Source: a virus. From it: a DNA stretch of 64,000 nucleotides. The notes beneath the pieces are model-generated. The model saw only the letters and a program-made list of their open reading frames with translations, did no database searches and had not been told where the DNA came from. The translations under genes and the position numbers were made by a program. Each line of letters begins with the position of its first letter. Position 1 is the first letter of the stretch. The stretch is from positions 26,241 to 90,240 of IMG/VR virus record IMGVR_UViG_3300025362_000005; one strand, given 5' to 3'. Below are positions 47,613 to 57,769 of the stretch, in pieces.

Positions 47613-49049
47613 ATGAGCGATTTTAGTTCAGGGTCACAAAGAGACCTATTTTACACATTAGAAGATAGCTTTGGTTCAGGGCCTAGTGTTCTGAATATGG
47701 CTGAGATAAGGAATACTGAAGACTCCATTAGTTTAGTACGAGACAATTTTGTTTCTGATGAACGGCGTGGTGACAGAGGTATTCATGATATGCGGTTAGG
47801 CAATAAACAGCCTGCCGGTGACATGGGATTTGAATTAAGTTTTGATGAATATGATAGATTGATGCCATTAGCACTTTGTAGCGATTTATCTGCAAATGGT
47901 ATTACTACTACGAATATGACAGCAACGTATATAGATGCACCTACAGGAGTTATGACTTCAACAGGTGAAACATTTGTAACAAAGGGATTTGAAGTAGGGG
48001 ATAAAGTAGTTACAACGGGTTGGAGTGATGGTGGAAACAATGGCACATTTACTATAAATGCAGTTACTGAAGAGACTATGACGCTTTCACCTATTACCGG
48101 TTTAGTAACAGTGGCAGTAGGAGATGCAGAAGCAACAGTAGATTTAGCGGCATGGAGTCCATGGACAGCACCTTATACTGATTTATCGGTATCGGTAGTA
48201 GCTACGATAACAGTAAATACATTTGTAAGAGCAAGTGGTAGTTGGATAACAGACGGCGTAAGAGTTGGGGATGCAATAACAACCACAACTTTTGATGTTG
48301 AAGCAGGAAACAATTTAACTACTTATGTAACTGCTTTATCAGCATTGACTATGACGGTAGCAGGAGCACTTACAACTGCTATTGCAGATGTAGGGGTTTT
48401 CAACACAACTGCAAGAGAAATCAAGAAAGGAACAACGGTAAGAAGTTTAGTTCTTGAAAAGGCCTTTACAGACATAGCGGAATATCAGAAATACACGGGT
48501 GGGATTGTAAACACGTTGTCATTAGACATCAATCCAAACGCAATTGTAACAGGCTCCTTTGGGATGCTTTTCAAAGATGCGGTAAACAGTACATCAGCAT
48601 ACCATAGTGGAACCCCTGTAGCAACAAGCACCAACAGACCTTTTGATGGATTTAGTGGGTATATAAATGAAGCAAATGCCGCAAACGCACTTGCAAGTGG
48701 ATTAAGCATTAGTTTAGACAATGGATTTGAACGAAACTTTGTATTAATGGCAAATACTTGTCCACAAATGACAAGTGGTAAATCAAACGTAACAGGGAGT
48801 ATAACTTATTACTTTCCTGATCAGACGCTTTACAACAAGTTTGTTAATGAAACAGAATCTAGTTTAGAGGTACGACTAGTAGATGATGACTTAGAAGGAT
48901 TTATTGTTACATTACCAAGAATCAAATACACCAGTGCGGATACACCAATCAACAGTGATGGAGCTGTTATAAACACAATGAATTTTCAAGCACTTGATGA
49001 CTCAACAGAAGCATCAAACATAATTATTAGGAGACAACCTACGGCATAG
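47613..49049 (+). CDS. Major tail tube protein 2, paralogue with inserted beta domains
   Basis: 478 residues. N-terminus SSGSQRDLFY...NTEDSISLVRDNFVSDERRG and the C-terminal half (DINPNAIVTGSFGMLFKDA; KYTSADTPINSDGAVI) closely match tube protein 1. Between them about residues 92-265 are an insertion of two similar beta modules (TFVTKGFEVGDKVVTTGWSD; SWITDGVRVGDAITTTTFDV) that would project from the tube surface. May form part of the tube, or a decorated variant. Confidence 0.85.
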   Translation: MSDFSSGSQRDLFYTLEDSFGSGPSVLNMAEIRNTEDSISLVRDNFVSDERRGDRGIHDMRLGNKQPAGDMGFELSFDEYDRLMPLALCSDLSANGITTTNMTATYIDAPTGVMTSTGETFVTKGFEVGDKVVTTGWSDGGNNGTFTINAVTEETMTLSPITGLVTVAVGDAEATVDLAAWSPWTAPYTDLSVSVVATITVNTFVRASGSWITDGVRVGDAITTTTFDVEAGNNLTTYVTALSALTMTVAGALTTAIADVGVFNTTAREIKKGTTVRSLVLEKAFTDIAEYQKYTGGIVNTLSLDINPNAIVTGSFGMLFKDAVNSTSAYHSGTPVATSTNRPFDGFSGYINEANAANALASGLSISLDNGFERNFVLMANTCPQMTSGKSNVTGSITYYFPDQTLYNKFVNETESSLEVRLVDDDLEGFIVTLPRIKYTSADTPINSDGAVINTMNFQALDDSTEASNIIIRRQPTA

Positions 49050-49085
49050 TTTGTGGGTATAGATATTAAACAATAGGAGAAACAG

Positions 49086-49478
49086 ATGGTAGATTTAAGT
49101 GGATTTTCGGTAAAAGAATTATCGAACGAAGGCGTAGAATTTAAACTTATGGACGACTTTGGCATAATTGTCGAAGCAGGTGAAGAGGTTCCAATTGACT
49201 TCGTTCTATATGGAGCTGATGCAAAGAAAGTTTCAAAAGCACGAGCTGTATACAATGCTGTGTTAGAGATTAAGAATGTCAAACCACACAAGAAAGAAGC
49301 GGCATCGATGGTATTTATCGGCGCATGTGTAAAATCATGGACTGATTTCAAATATGCAGGTGGAGATGTGGTAAATGGTGATGTGAATGCGTTAACAGCA
49401 TTTTTAGAAGATTGCCCGATGTTCAGAGATCAGATTATCGAATTTGTATTTGAGCGTGAACATTTTTTAGCTCGCTGA
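49086..49478 (+). CDS. Tail assembly chaperone, short form (G-like)
   Basis: 130 residues; ATG after AGGAGAAACAG. Position between tail tube and tape measure, acid-rich N-terminus (MVDLSGFSVKELSNEGVEFK) and the -1 slippery site at its end identify the G-like chaperone that coats the tape measure during tail assembly. Confidence 0.82.
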   Translation: MVDLSGFSVKELSNEGVEFKLMDDFGIIVEAGEEVPIDFVLYGADAKKVSKARAVYNAVLEIKNVKPHKKEAASMVFIGACVKSWTDFKYAGGDVVNGDVNALTAFLEDCPMFRDQIIEFVFEREHFLAR

Positions 49479-49501
49479 GACAGCAATTACACGAGGCTGT
49501 C
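49463..49501 (+). promoter_or_regulatory. Programmed -1 frameshift signal
   Basis: Slippery T-TTT-TTA (49463-49469) in the zero frame, 9 nt before a stem GACAGC (49479-49484) / GCTGTC (49496-49501). The loop contains CGAG (49492-49495), which can pair with CTCG (49471-49474) and make a pseudoknot. Slippage avoids the TGA at 49476 and enters the T-like frame. Confidence 0.88.
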
Positions 49502-49810
49502 GATGCAAAAATAGAACTAACGTACCCAAGAAAAGACGGTACTATAGCATATGATCATCTTATACAGGTAGAAAAATCAACAGGGAAACGGGATACTTTA
49601 TTAGATAAGGTATCCCCTCCTATATGCTATGCAGATATTTGGGAAATGTATTGGAGAATTAGGAGAGGGGAGGCTTTGCAATGTAGTGAAATACTTGCAT
49701 ATAGAACCTTAACGGATGAAGAAATAGGAAGGTATGAGACAAATTTGTTGTTGATGATAGATGGTTTCGTTGCTTCTAAAATAGAAGAGAAACGAAAATC
49801 CTCTAGTTAA
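49469..49810 (+). CDS. Tail assembly chaperone, frameshift extension (T-like)
   Basis: -1 frame with no own start, beginning SSLRQQLHEAVDAKIELTYP after slippage and ending EEKRKSSS at TAA 49808-49810. It contains ICYADIWEMYWRIRRGEALQ, a typical T-domain Trp-rich segment. Made as the G-T fusion (about 244 residues), at low ratio to G as in lambda. Confidence 0.88.
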   Translation, partial: SSLRQQLHEAVDAKIELTYPRKDGTIAYDHLIQVEKSTGKRDTLLDKVSPPICYADIWEMYWRIRRGEALQCSEILAYRTLTDEEIGRYETNLLLMIDGFVASKIEEKRKSSS

Positions 49811-49824
49811 ATAAAGGGTAGGTT

Positions 49825-52800
49825 ATGGCTGAAGAGAGAAATGTTCTCATATTTGAGATAAAAAAAGTTGGTGTTGACGCCGCCAATAAAGCTTTAAAAG
49901 AATACGTAAAACTCTCTAAAGAAGCAGATGCTGTTAAGAACAAATCTTCTGATGGTGGTAAGACTCCTTTTACTAAAGCCGCTTCAGAAGCAGGACAATA
50001 CGGTTCTGCACTAGAAAAATTAAATTCAATTCAAAAAACCTCTATGAGCATTGAAGAAAAGCTTGCAGGTGTAAAAGCTTCATATATTTCTAAGATACAT
50101 GAATATAATGCGGCAATAAAGAAAGGTGTTGGTGTTGCAGAGAGTCAGCTCATACAATCACAAAAACACAATGAGCATTTAAAAGGGCAAGTTGCGAGAA
50201 TAGATAATGTACGTTCAGCAGAGATACTATTGCAGAATACTTTCAAAGCAGGACTTCAGGTATTCCAAGAACATAGTGATGCTATTACTCTAATGAATCA
50301 GCGTATTGACAGTTTAAATCCCGGTGTAAAACGGCTTACTGAAGTGTGGCATGCAAAAACAGCAAATGAGCTATTAGGGGCTAAAGCTACACGAGAAGCA
50401 GATATGGCAATTGGTATGCTTGAAAAGACACTCAAAGGGACTACCGATGCGTTAAAACGTCAAGAGATTCAAGAAAAGATAGCTATATTAACACAAAAGA
50501 AAGCAACCGCAGGGGTGTTACAGAACGTACAGGCACAAAAACTGTGGAGAGATCAAGAAGCTAGTAAAACTCGTATTATTACACAGGCTAATGATGTATT
50601 GAAGAAATACAACTTAACCCTGAGAACAATGGATAAAGAGTTAAAAGTAGCTAAAGATGGTGTTGCTAAACTCACAGTTATGTTTCGACAAGAGAATAGT
50701 ATTATTGATGGAGCTAGTAGTGTTTTAGCAACATATGATAAGCGCTTGATAAAAGTACGTACTGCTATTAGTAAAAGCACTGATGCACTTAAAACAGAGG
50801 CACTAGCATTAAGAGAAAAGGCACTTGTTGAAGCACGTGGGAACACAGTATTAGCTAAAAGAACAGCACTAATGAAACTCGCAAACACAAAGGAAAAACA
50901 AAGTGAGCTTTTGTTAAAAGATGCTAGTGTAGCTATTGTTACTTATAATGATAAAATAAAGAAACTTGTCAAAAGTATCCAAGACGAGCATAATGTGATA
51001 AAGAAAGTCACAACCGCTAACAAGGCATTAAGACAAGCTCGTATTGAAGGGGCAAATTTAGCTAAATACTATGCTACTGAGCTTGATAAAGTTGAGAAAG
51101 AATTAAAACAGAACATGAGCGCGGAAAAACGTTTGGCAGTGGAAATGAGGCAACGAGCACTTCAGGAAGCTAAACTAAATGCAGGAGTAGCAAGTACTAG
51201 TGGGTTGTTAAAGATAAAACGTATGCGACTTGATGCACTGTCTAAGAGTTTTAATACCGCTAGTCAGGCAATGAGGCGTTTTGGGCGAATTATGATACGA
51301 TATGTGACAACTACTATGGTAGCGGCATTGGCTCAAGGGGTAAGGTTTGCGGCAAACATTGAAGCACAAACAGTACGATTTGGTGTATTGACAGGTAGTT
51401 TGGAAAAAGGTTCTCGATTGTTCCAAGAGATAATAGCATTTAGTGCAAAGACACCATTTTTGTTACCTCAGTTAGATCAAGCCGCACAGGTATTGTTAGC
51501 GTTTGGTTCACCGTTAAAAGATGTAATGAATGAATTGCGGATGTTAGGTGATGTAGCACAGGGTGATGCTCAGAAACTAGAGCGTATCGCCACATCTTTT
51601 GGTAAAGTACGAGCTCGTGGAACCGCACATATGAGAGAGTTAAATCGTTTCATCATGAGTGGTGTACCTATTATTAGTGAGTTGAATAAGCAGTTTGGTT
51701 TAACTGGAAATACATTATTCACTATGATACAAAAGAATCAAATTAGTTTTGATAATATCAATAAAGCTTTTAAGAGTATGACCGCAGAGGGTGGTAAATT
51801 TTATAAGATGACTGAAAATGTGGCTAAAACATTGGAAGGTCGTTTTAGCACCGCCGTGGATAATATGAATTTGAATCTAGCACGACTTGTTGAAGACTTC
51901 ACTCCTAAATTAAAGAGATTACTTGAACAGTTTATCGATTGGTCACAGGCGTTTAGAACGTTGGATAAAGATGCACGTAAAGCACTTGTAACTACTATGG
52001 CAATAACTGCGGCTATAGGGCCTGCGTCAATAGCAATAGCGGGTGCGGTTAAACTAATCGGTAATGCTATGGCGGGAAATTGGGCGGGAGTAGTCATTGC
52101 AGGTATAGCTCTAATCGCCTCTTTTGTTGGTTGGGCGGTACTGAGTAAGAAAATGGGGGATATAAGTGCCAAGGCACTTGCTCTCAAAGAAAGCACAGAA
52201 AAACTAGCAAAGGCACAAGGATTCCAAACGAATATGATTCCCGGATTAACTGAGGAAATGTATGATTTGGCAAAAGCTTATGACGCTTATGGAATGGCGA
52301 TGGCACAAGCGAATGAAAGAGTAGCAATAAAGAAAAAGATAGACTCAGGGGATGTACTTACTACGCAATTGAGGGGTGCCTTTAATTTAATTCGAGACAT
52401 GGAAGATTTTAATATAACTGTTGGTATAAACTATAAGTGGTATGATTTTAATGCAAAAGGGTACTTAGCAGGCTCTCTAAAGAAATATTTAGGGGAACTA
52501 CAAGAAACTATTCCTGAATCAGAAACTATAATTTCACAAGCAATTAGCGAGGTATTGGGAACAAATAGAAGTCTTGAGTCTCTGAGTACATCTGACTTAG
52601 AGATGTTTACTATAGCAGATTGGAAGGCTTTGGGTGCTAAACTCTCTACAATAGTGGGCAAAGACTTAGATGAATTTAAGGGAATTATTGAAAAGAATTT
52701 AAAAGCGAGATTTGATTATATTGGTACAGATGCTTGGATGAGAGAACTACTTGGTATTTCTCCTGAAGACGCACTAAATGATTGGGGATTAGCAGTCTCT

Positions 52801-55800
52801 GAGGGGCTTTCAAAGATAACAGGGGATGTAGATACTGGTCTTATAGATTTAGCCTCAGGGATTAGTAGGACACAACAGTTACTTACTTCCTTACCTGAGA
52901 TGTTAAAAGCAACTATTAAAGGGTTAAGAAGTGGGGAAATAAAAGAGTCTGTTTGGAAAACCGATTTTGTGGGGGCATTAAGTATTGAAGACGCGGTTTA
53001 CCAAGCAAAACAGGCTACAGAAAAAGCAGTAACAGATTACAGTAATTACTTACGTGACATATTTTCTATGCGTTTATTTCAAATACAAGATGAGAGCATG
53101 ATTGACAATTATATATCTTCTATATTAGGGATTACTGATGAGAAAGATATAAAGAAACAGTTACAAACACAGCTAGATGGATATGCAGATGAATTTAAGA
53201 ATATTGGGTTAACCACGCAGGAATTAATGGTTCTTGATACAGGGGGCAAGTTAGAAAATGAGTTAAAGCAAGACCTTGTAGATAAAGTTATGGCTTCTGC
53301 TAAAGTAGCTAACGATGAATTAAAGACGTTGTTAAAAGCAGAAGAAAAGATAGATTTGTTCAAAGCTTTCTTTGATAATGATATAGATTCATTTATTAAC
53401 AATATGCAGATCGATGCTCTTGCAGAGGAGTTATATAAGGAACTTAGCTCTATGGATTTTGTAAATGCTGACCCACTTAGTGAGGGCTTTGCAGAGGCAA
53501 TTACTATGGGATTTGAGAACATGGATTTGACATCAGCACAACAGAAACTTGTGGATAGAATAGATACCTTATACAAAGAGGCTCAGTTTGATACTAATGC
53601 ATTATTTGAAAATATTTTTGGGACATCCAAGGATTGGGACACATATTTAGATGAAATAGCATATGAGGCAACACTACAGGATTTTAAAACACAGTTTATG
53701 AAGGTATCTAGGATGCTTCAAATATCTCCGCTAACACTCATGACGAGTATTAAAACAGAGGGTGGGGTAGATGTAGAATCTTTGTTAAAGAACAATCCCG
53801 TACTTACAGTAGATACAGAGGGGACTGCTGAGATAGGAAATACCCTTGGGGCTTTTGTGCTTGAGGCAGGGGATGTTATTGCTAACGCTAGTATAGAAGC
53901 GGGTAATACGATTGCTACTGCTATCATGACCGCTGTGAATGGAACACAAAAGACGAGTAACTATGCAGTTGACGAATCTAAGATGATACAAGTGGCAGGT
54001 GCAGGGGATATGGCATGGCTACCTGATTACTTTGCAGAAGGTAATAATAGTACTTCTGATATCTCTCTTGATACGCTGTTTCCTACTGATGTTCTTGATG
54101 AAGAAGTAACAACAGCAATCGAAGAAGCAATGGGAGGTACTTCTACGTTTTTGTCAAAGGTTGTAGATAAAGTAGTTTCTTTCTTTTTAGGAATCAAGAA
54201 TAAAGTAGAAGCTTTAGATTTATCAAGTTTTGATATTGATAAACAACTTGCGGAGCAAGGTGATGGCTTATTTAGTGATTGGAGTGCATGGAGTATAGGG
54301 TACAGGGATAATTTCTTTAAAAAGATAAAAGATTTCTTTTTAGGAATCAAGACTAAATTAGAATCTATGAAGATAACAGAAGCAGATATTTCTCTTGATA
54401 CAATGATTCCTACGGATGTTTCTGAGAAAGAGTTAACAACAGCAATTGACGAAGCAATGGGAGGTACTTCTGCGGTTTTGTCAAAGGTTGTAGATAAGGT
54501 AATCACTTTCTTTTCAGGGATCGAGACTGAAGTAGAAGATATAGATTTATCGGGATTTGATATTGACAAGCAACTTGCGGAGCAAGGTGATGGCTTATTT
54601 AGTGATTGGAGTGCATGGAGTATAGGGTACAGAGATGATTTCTTTAAAAAGATAAAAGATTTCTTTTTAGGAGCAAGGACTGTAGTAGAAGATATAGATT
54701 TATCAGGATATGATACGGTTTCTGATGAAGAGTTAACAACAGCAATTGACGAAGCAATGGGAGGTATTTCTGTACCTGACGGAATATTAGCGTTTATCAC
54801 TGCAAGTTACGAGAAGATTAGTGGTATTAATAAGAGACTAGAGAACACCGCAACTGCTGTTGACAGTATTGATACAATTGCTTTAGATAATCAGGTAGAG
54901 ATGCTAGGTGCTACATCGACTAAATTGTATGACGCTATGCAAGTGGCTATGGATAGTGCAGTTATTGCCTCAGACGGAAGTCTTGGTTTTGTTGAGGATG
55001 TCGGGTTATTGTTTGGTACTATGGGTGATGATGTGTTAGAGTTACGTCAGAAGACATTAGATGTACTTACTTCATCTGCACAGTTACTTGCAGACGCTAT
55101 TAAGGCTGTAGAACTTGCCACAGGGATTGATTTAGGAATGACCGCCCTTGATTTTTCGGGAATTAACATAACTGATATTGACTTTGCTGATAAGATTAAT
55201 ACTTTATTGGAAGAGGTTAATACCGGATTTACTACACTTAGTGTTAAAATTAGTGAAATGGATGAGGAAAAGCAACAACTCGCATATACGGCATTAGCTG
55301 GGTTTGTTGACCAATACAATGCAATAATGACACAGATAAGTGAATTGCAAAATGAATTTCCTGATGTGGTAAAGGTTCCTATGGCGGGGGCACTCCCTGC
55401 TACAGAGACTACTGCGTTAGCTGAAATAGCAACTAGCATGGGAGACCTTCTTTCCCCTAGTATAACCCCACTAATTACTGCAATAGAAGAGAATACAGCG
55501 GCTCTATTAGGAAATGGGACAGGTGGGGGTGGAGCAACAGTTACTCCTCTTACTCCTGAGCAAATACTAGAACAATTAGCCATCGCAGAAGATTTACTTC
55601 TACAGTCTCGTGTAGCGACATTAGGGGACTTTGGTAAAGGGGCTTATGAATGGTTAGAAAAGTTAAATGTAAGTGAAAAGGAAGCTCTTGCAGGGGCTGA
55701 ACTACTCCAAGGTGTATATGAAGACATAGGTCAGGTACTTGCACAAAGCCTAACTCCTGCGTTAGAAGAGATGGGGCAAGCGTGGGCAGAGGGAAATGGA

Positions 55801-56319
55801 GGATTGGGTGATAGTTTATCTAGTGTTATGTCGGCAATGACAGACGCCCTCCCCGGATTACTTATCAATGCAGGATTAAGAGGGCTGATAGATAGCGGTT
55901 GGACTAATCCTGTTGCATGGTCGATGTTAGCCGTAGGGGGAATTGGTGCAATTATTTCAGGAGCTGTAAGTGGAGCCGGTGGAGAAACCCCAATAACAGG
56001 CGGCGCATCAACAATAGGGCTGGCAAAAGGTGGAATAGTAAACAGCCCACAACTTGCTATGATAGGCGAAGGCGGAGAACCTGAAGCAGTTGTACCATTA
56101 AGCAGAGCAAATGATTTTGGATTTGGTGGTGGAAATGTAAACATAGTAGTGAATAACAACTCGAATGTTGAAGTAGAAACACAAGAAACAACCGGTGCTG
56201 ATGGGTCTAGACAGATAGAATTTATGATATATGACACAATGAAAAAGGGCATGAATAGTGGAGAACTTGACAGCTCTATGGGTAGTAATTTTGGTATTAG
56301 TAGACAGGGTAGGAGATAA
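49825..56319 (+). CDS. Tape measure protein
   Basis: 2164 residues. N-terminal 450 residues are a long coiled coil. About 490-700 is a tape-measure core (RFGVLTGSLEKGSRLFQEII; RARGTAHMRELNRFIMSGVP; EGRFSTAVDNMNLNLARLVE), followed by hydrophobic helices near 710-765 (ITAAIGPASIAIAGAVKLIG). About 1413-1650 is a tandem repeat. Near the C-terminus a membrane-like segment and LAKGGIVNSPQLAMIGEGGE, the usual tape-measure ending. Length sets tail length; at about 0.15 nm per residue this predicts a tail near 300 nm. Confidence 0.93.
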   Translation: MAEERNVLIFEIKKVGVDAANKALKEYVKLSKEADAVKNKSSDGGKTPFTKAASEAGQYGSALEKLNSIQKTSMSIEEKLAGVKASYISKIHEYNAAIKKGVGVAESQLIQSQKHNEHLKGQVARIDNVRSAEILLQNTFKAGLQVFQEHSDAITLMNQRIDSLNPGVKRLTEVWHAKTANELLGAKATREADMAIGMLEKTLKGTTDALKRQEIQEKIAILTQKKATAGVLQNVQAQKLWRDQEASKTRIITQANDVLKKYNLTLRTMDKELKVAKDGVAKLTVMFRQENSIIDGASSVLATYDKRLIKVRTAISKSTDALKTEALALREKALVEARGNTVLAKRTALMKLANTKEKQSELLLKDASVAIVTYNDKIKKLVKSIQDEHNVIKKVTTANKALRQARIEGANLAKYYATELDKVEKELKQNMSAEKRLAVEMRQRALQEAKLNAGVASTSGLLKIKRMRLDALSKSFNTASQAMRRFGRIMIRYVTTTMVAALAQGVRFAANIEAQTVRFGVLTGSLEKGSRLFQEIIAFSAKTPFLLPQLDQAAQVLLAFGSPLKDVMNELRMLGDVAQGDAQKLERIATSFGKVRARGTAHMRELNRFIMSGVPIISELNKQFGLTGNTLFTMIQKNQISFDNINKAFKSMTAEGGKFYKMTENVAKTLEGRFSTAVDNMNLNLARLVEDFTPKLKRLLEQFIDWSQAFRTLDKDARKALVTTMAITAAIGPASIAIAGAVKLIGNAMAGNWAGVVIAGIALIASFVGWAVLSKKMGDISAKALALKESTEKLAKAQGFQTNMIPGLTEEMYDLAKAYDAYGMAMAQANERVAIKKKIDSGDVLTTQLRGAFNLIRDMEDFNITVGINYKWYDFNAKGYLAGSLKKYLGELQETIPESETIISQAISEVLGTNRSLESLSTSDLEMFTIADWKALGAKLSTIVGKDLDEFKGIIEKNLKARFDYIGTDAWMRELLGISPEDALNDWGLAVSEGLSKITGDVDTGLIDLASGISRTQQLLTSLPEMLKATIKGLRSGEIKESVWKTDFVGALSIEDAVYQAKQATEKAVTDYSNYLRDIFSMRLFQIQDESMIDNYISSILGITDEKDIKKQLQTQLDGYADEFKNIGLTTQELMVLDTGGKLENELKQDLVDKVMASAKVANDELKTLLKAEEKIDLFKAFFDNDIDSFINNMQIDALAEELYKELSSMDFVNADPLSEGFAEAITMGFENMDLTSAQQKLVDRIDTLYKEAQFDTNALFENIFGTSKDWDTYLDEIAYEATLQDFKTQFMKVSRMLQISPLTLMTSIKTEGGVDVESLLKNNPVLTVDTEGTAEIGNTLGAFVLEAGDVIANASIEAGNTIATAIMTAVNGTQKTSNYAVDESKMIQVAGAGDMAWLPDYFAEGNNSTSDISLDTLFPTDVLDEEVTTAIEEAMGGTSTFLSKVVDKVVSFFLGIKNKVEALDLSSFDIDKQLAEQGDGLFSDWSAWSIGYRDNFFKKIKDFFLGIKTKLESMKITEADISLDTMIPTDVSEKELTTAIDEAMGGTSAVLSKVVDKVITFFSGIETEVEDIDLSGFDIDKQLAEQGDGLFSDWSAWSIGYRDDFFKKIKDFFLGARTVVEDIDLSGYDTVSDEELTTAIDEAMGGISVPDGILAFITASYEKISGINKRLENTATAVDSIDTIALDNQVEMLGATSTKLYDAMQVAMDSAVIASDGSLGFVEDVGLLFGTMGDDVLELRQKTLDVLTSSAQLLADAIKAVELATGIDLGMTALDFSGINITDIDFADKINTLLEEVNTGFTTLSVKISEMDEEKQQLAYTALAGFVDQYNAIMTQISELQNEFPDVVKVPMAGALPATETTALAEIATSMGDLLSPSITPLITAIEENTAALLGNGTGGGGATVTPLTPEQILEQLAIAEDLLLQSRVATLGDFGKGAYEWLEKLNVSEKEALAGAELLQGVYEDIGQVLAQSLTPALEEMGQAWAEGNGGLGDSLSSVMSAMTDALPGLLINAGLRGLIDSGWTNPVAWSMLAVGGIGAIISGAVSGAGGETPITGGASTIGLAKGGIVNSPQLAMIGEGGEPEAVVPLSRANDFGFGGGNVNIVVNNNSNVEVETQETTGADGSRQIEFMIYDTMKKGMNSGELDSSMGSNFGISRQGRR
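54061..54770 (+). repeat. 327-bp tandem repeat inside tape measure gene
   Basis: Two full units of 109 codons start at 54061 and 54388, followed by a partial third near 54721. Each codes for TTAIxEAMGG, a SKVVDKV helix, QLAEQGDGLFSDWSAWSIGY and FFKKIKDFFLG. DNA copies are highly alike, so the duplication is young and would lengthen the tail. Confidence 0.9.
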
Positions 56320-56321
56320 AT

Positions 56322-56678
56322 ATGAGTGCATGGCCAGCAACATTACCACAGTATGTTAATCAAGGTGGGTACAGTGAGATAAGAGCAAAGGCAAAATTAG
56401 AAACAGAGATGGATAGCGGACCTGTTGTTATGAGGAACTTATTCAATGCAGTACCTACTACATTTAATATAGTGATGACAATGAGTACGGCGCAAGTAGC
56501 AACATTAGAGGATTTCTACGGTGCTACTACATATAATGGTACAGCACAGTTTACTTGGATACACCCTCGTACAGGGGTATACCCAACTACTATGCGATTT
56601 ATAGGCAATCCTCCTAAGATTAGTTATAAATCATATGATTATTATAATGTGAGTTTTACAGTGGAGATAACCGCATGA
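56322..56678 (+). CDS. Minor tail protein (118 aa)
   Basis: ATG after GTAGGAGATAAAT. MSAWPATLPQYVNQGGYSEI and KISYKSYDYYNVSFTVEITA resemble tail-tip proteins upstream of DUF1833 genes (distal tail or M-like). Overlaps the next gene by ATGA. Confidence 0.65.
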   Translation: MSAWPATLPQYVNQGGYSEIRAKAKLETEMDSGPVVMRNLFNAVPTTFNIVMTMSTAQVATLEDFYGATTYNGTAQFTWIHPRTGVYPTTMRFIGNPPKISYKSYDYYNVSFTVEITA

Positions 56679-57373
56679 GAACTTTAAGCACTGATTTTAA
56701 AACAGATGCAAATGGACAACAGATTTCCACAGTATTTTTCACATTACTTACTATAGGATATGTAACAGGTACAGGCAGTGCTAGTTGCTCAGTAGATGAT
56801 AGTACAAAGGTTGTTACCACAACTACAGCCAATTGGGTTACACTAGGAATAGTAGCGGGAGACACTATTACTTTTACGGGGTTTAGCAACGCGGCAAACA
56901 ACGATACATTTGTAGTAACGCTTGTTACAGCAACAGAGCTTACATTAGGGAATTCTACTACGCTTGTTACCGAGGGGTCAGCCACGATTGGGTATTCCTT
57001 TAAAACAATATTAAGGATAGTGAATAACCACGCATCAGTAACTTCAAACAGCAATGTATTTAGTGCTTTTGCATTTCAGTTTACTATGCCACAGGAAGGC
57101 GAAGGACGGCGTTCAGCTAAACTAGTAATAGACAATGTAGATCGTAGTCTATCTGCTTTTGTGTTAGATGCAGGACTTGTTGACATGACGGTAACAGAAC
57201 AACTTATACGTTCAAGCGCGTTAGACACCATAGAGATTGAACGTTCATACATATTACGTGATGTAACAATTACTCGTAAGGTTATCAGTGGTGAACTTAT
57301 TTACCAACAGTATTTACATGATGCATTTCCTAAATTAGTGAAAACACCTGCATTATTTCCCGGTGTATTCTAG
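56675..57373 (+). CDS. DUF1833-like tail tip protein (L-like) with inserted beta module
   Basis: 232 residues. The C-terminal 130 residues (FAFQFTMPQEGEGRRSAKLV; LRDVTITRKVISGELIYQQY; LHDAFPKLVKTPALFPGVF) fit DUF1833. Residues about 26-106 are an inserted beta module (WVTLGIVAGDTITFTGFSNA; NNDTFVVTLVTATELTL) like those in tube protein 2. TAGTG coupling to the NlpC/P60 gene. Confidence 0.8.
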   Translation: MRTLSTDFKTDANGQQISTVFFTLLTIGYVTGTGSASCSVDDSTKVVTTTTANWVTLGIVAGDTITFTGFSNAANNDTFVVTLVTATELTLGNSTTLVTEGSATIGYSFKTILRIVNNHASVTSNSNVFSAFAFQFTMPQEGEGRRSAKLVIDNVDRSLSAFVLDAGLVDMTVTEQLIRSSALDTIEIERSYILRDVTITRKVISGELIYQQYLHDAFPKLVKTPALFPGVF

Positions 57374-57768
57374 TGGATTTCATAAAATATATAGGTATCC
57401 CATATAAACTAGGTGGGCGTAGTTTTGAAGCATGTGATTGCTATGGACTCGTATACTTGTTTTTATTGTCTCAGGGGTATACATTGCCTTTATATGACAT
57501 AAGCTATACAATGGATGATAGAGAACATTTAATAGATGTGAACCAACCATTATTATGTGGCAAACAAGTGGACATACCTACTAGTAATGCCGTGTGTTTA
57601 TTTTATAGAGGGCTACATCCTGTACATATGGGTGTTTGTACCAATAACGGAATATTACATACTACAGAAAGTTACAATAGTGTGTTTGAGCCATTAACAT
57701 CTATGTATTTATCAAGATATAGGAAGAAAGAATTTTACTTGATAGATGACGTGTACAGAGGAGCATAG
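57373..57768 (+). CDS. NlpC/P60 tail tip peptidase
   Basis: 131 residues from GTG. GIPYKLGGRSFEACDCYGLV has the catalytic Cys (C23) in the DCYGL motif; HPVHMGVC carries the His (H85). Family members are cysteine peptidases that cut peptidoglycan peptides; in lambda-like tails the K protein has this domain. Likely helps local cell-wall opening at DNA entry. Confidence 0.88.
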   Translation: MDFIKYIGIPYKLGGRSFEACDCYGLVYLFLLSQGYTLPLYDISYTMDDREHLIDVNQPLLCGKQVDIPTSNAVCLFYRGLHPVHMGVCTNNGILHTTESYNSVFEPLTSMYLSRYRKKEFYLIDDVYRGA

Positions 57769-57769
57769 C

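Noticed and set aside
54027-54800. 257-codon minus-strand frame opposite the tape measure repeat
   Set aside because: Arises from the repeat; Ser/Lys/Pro-rich shadow without start signal.
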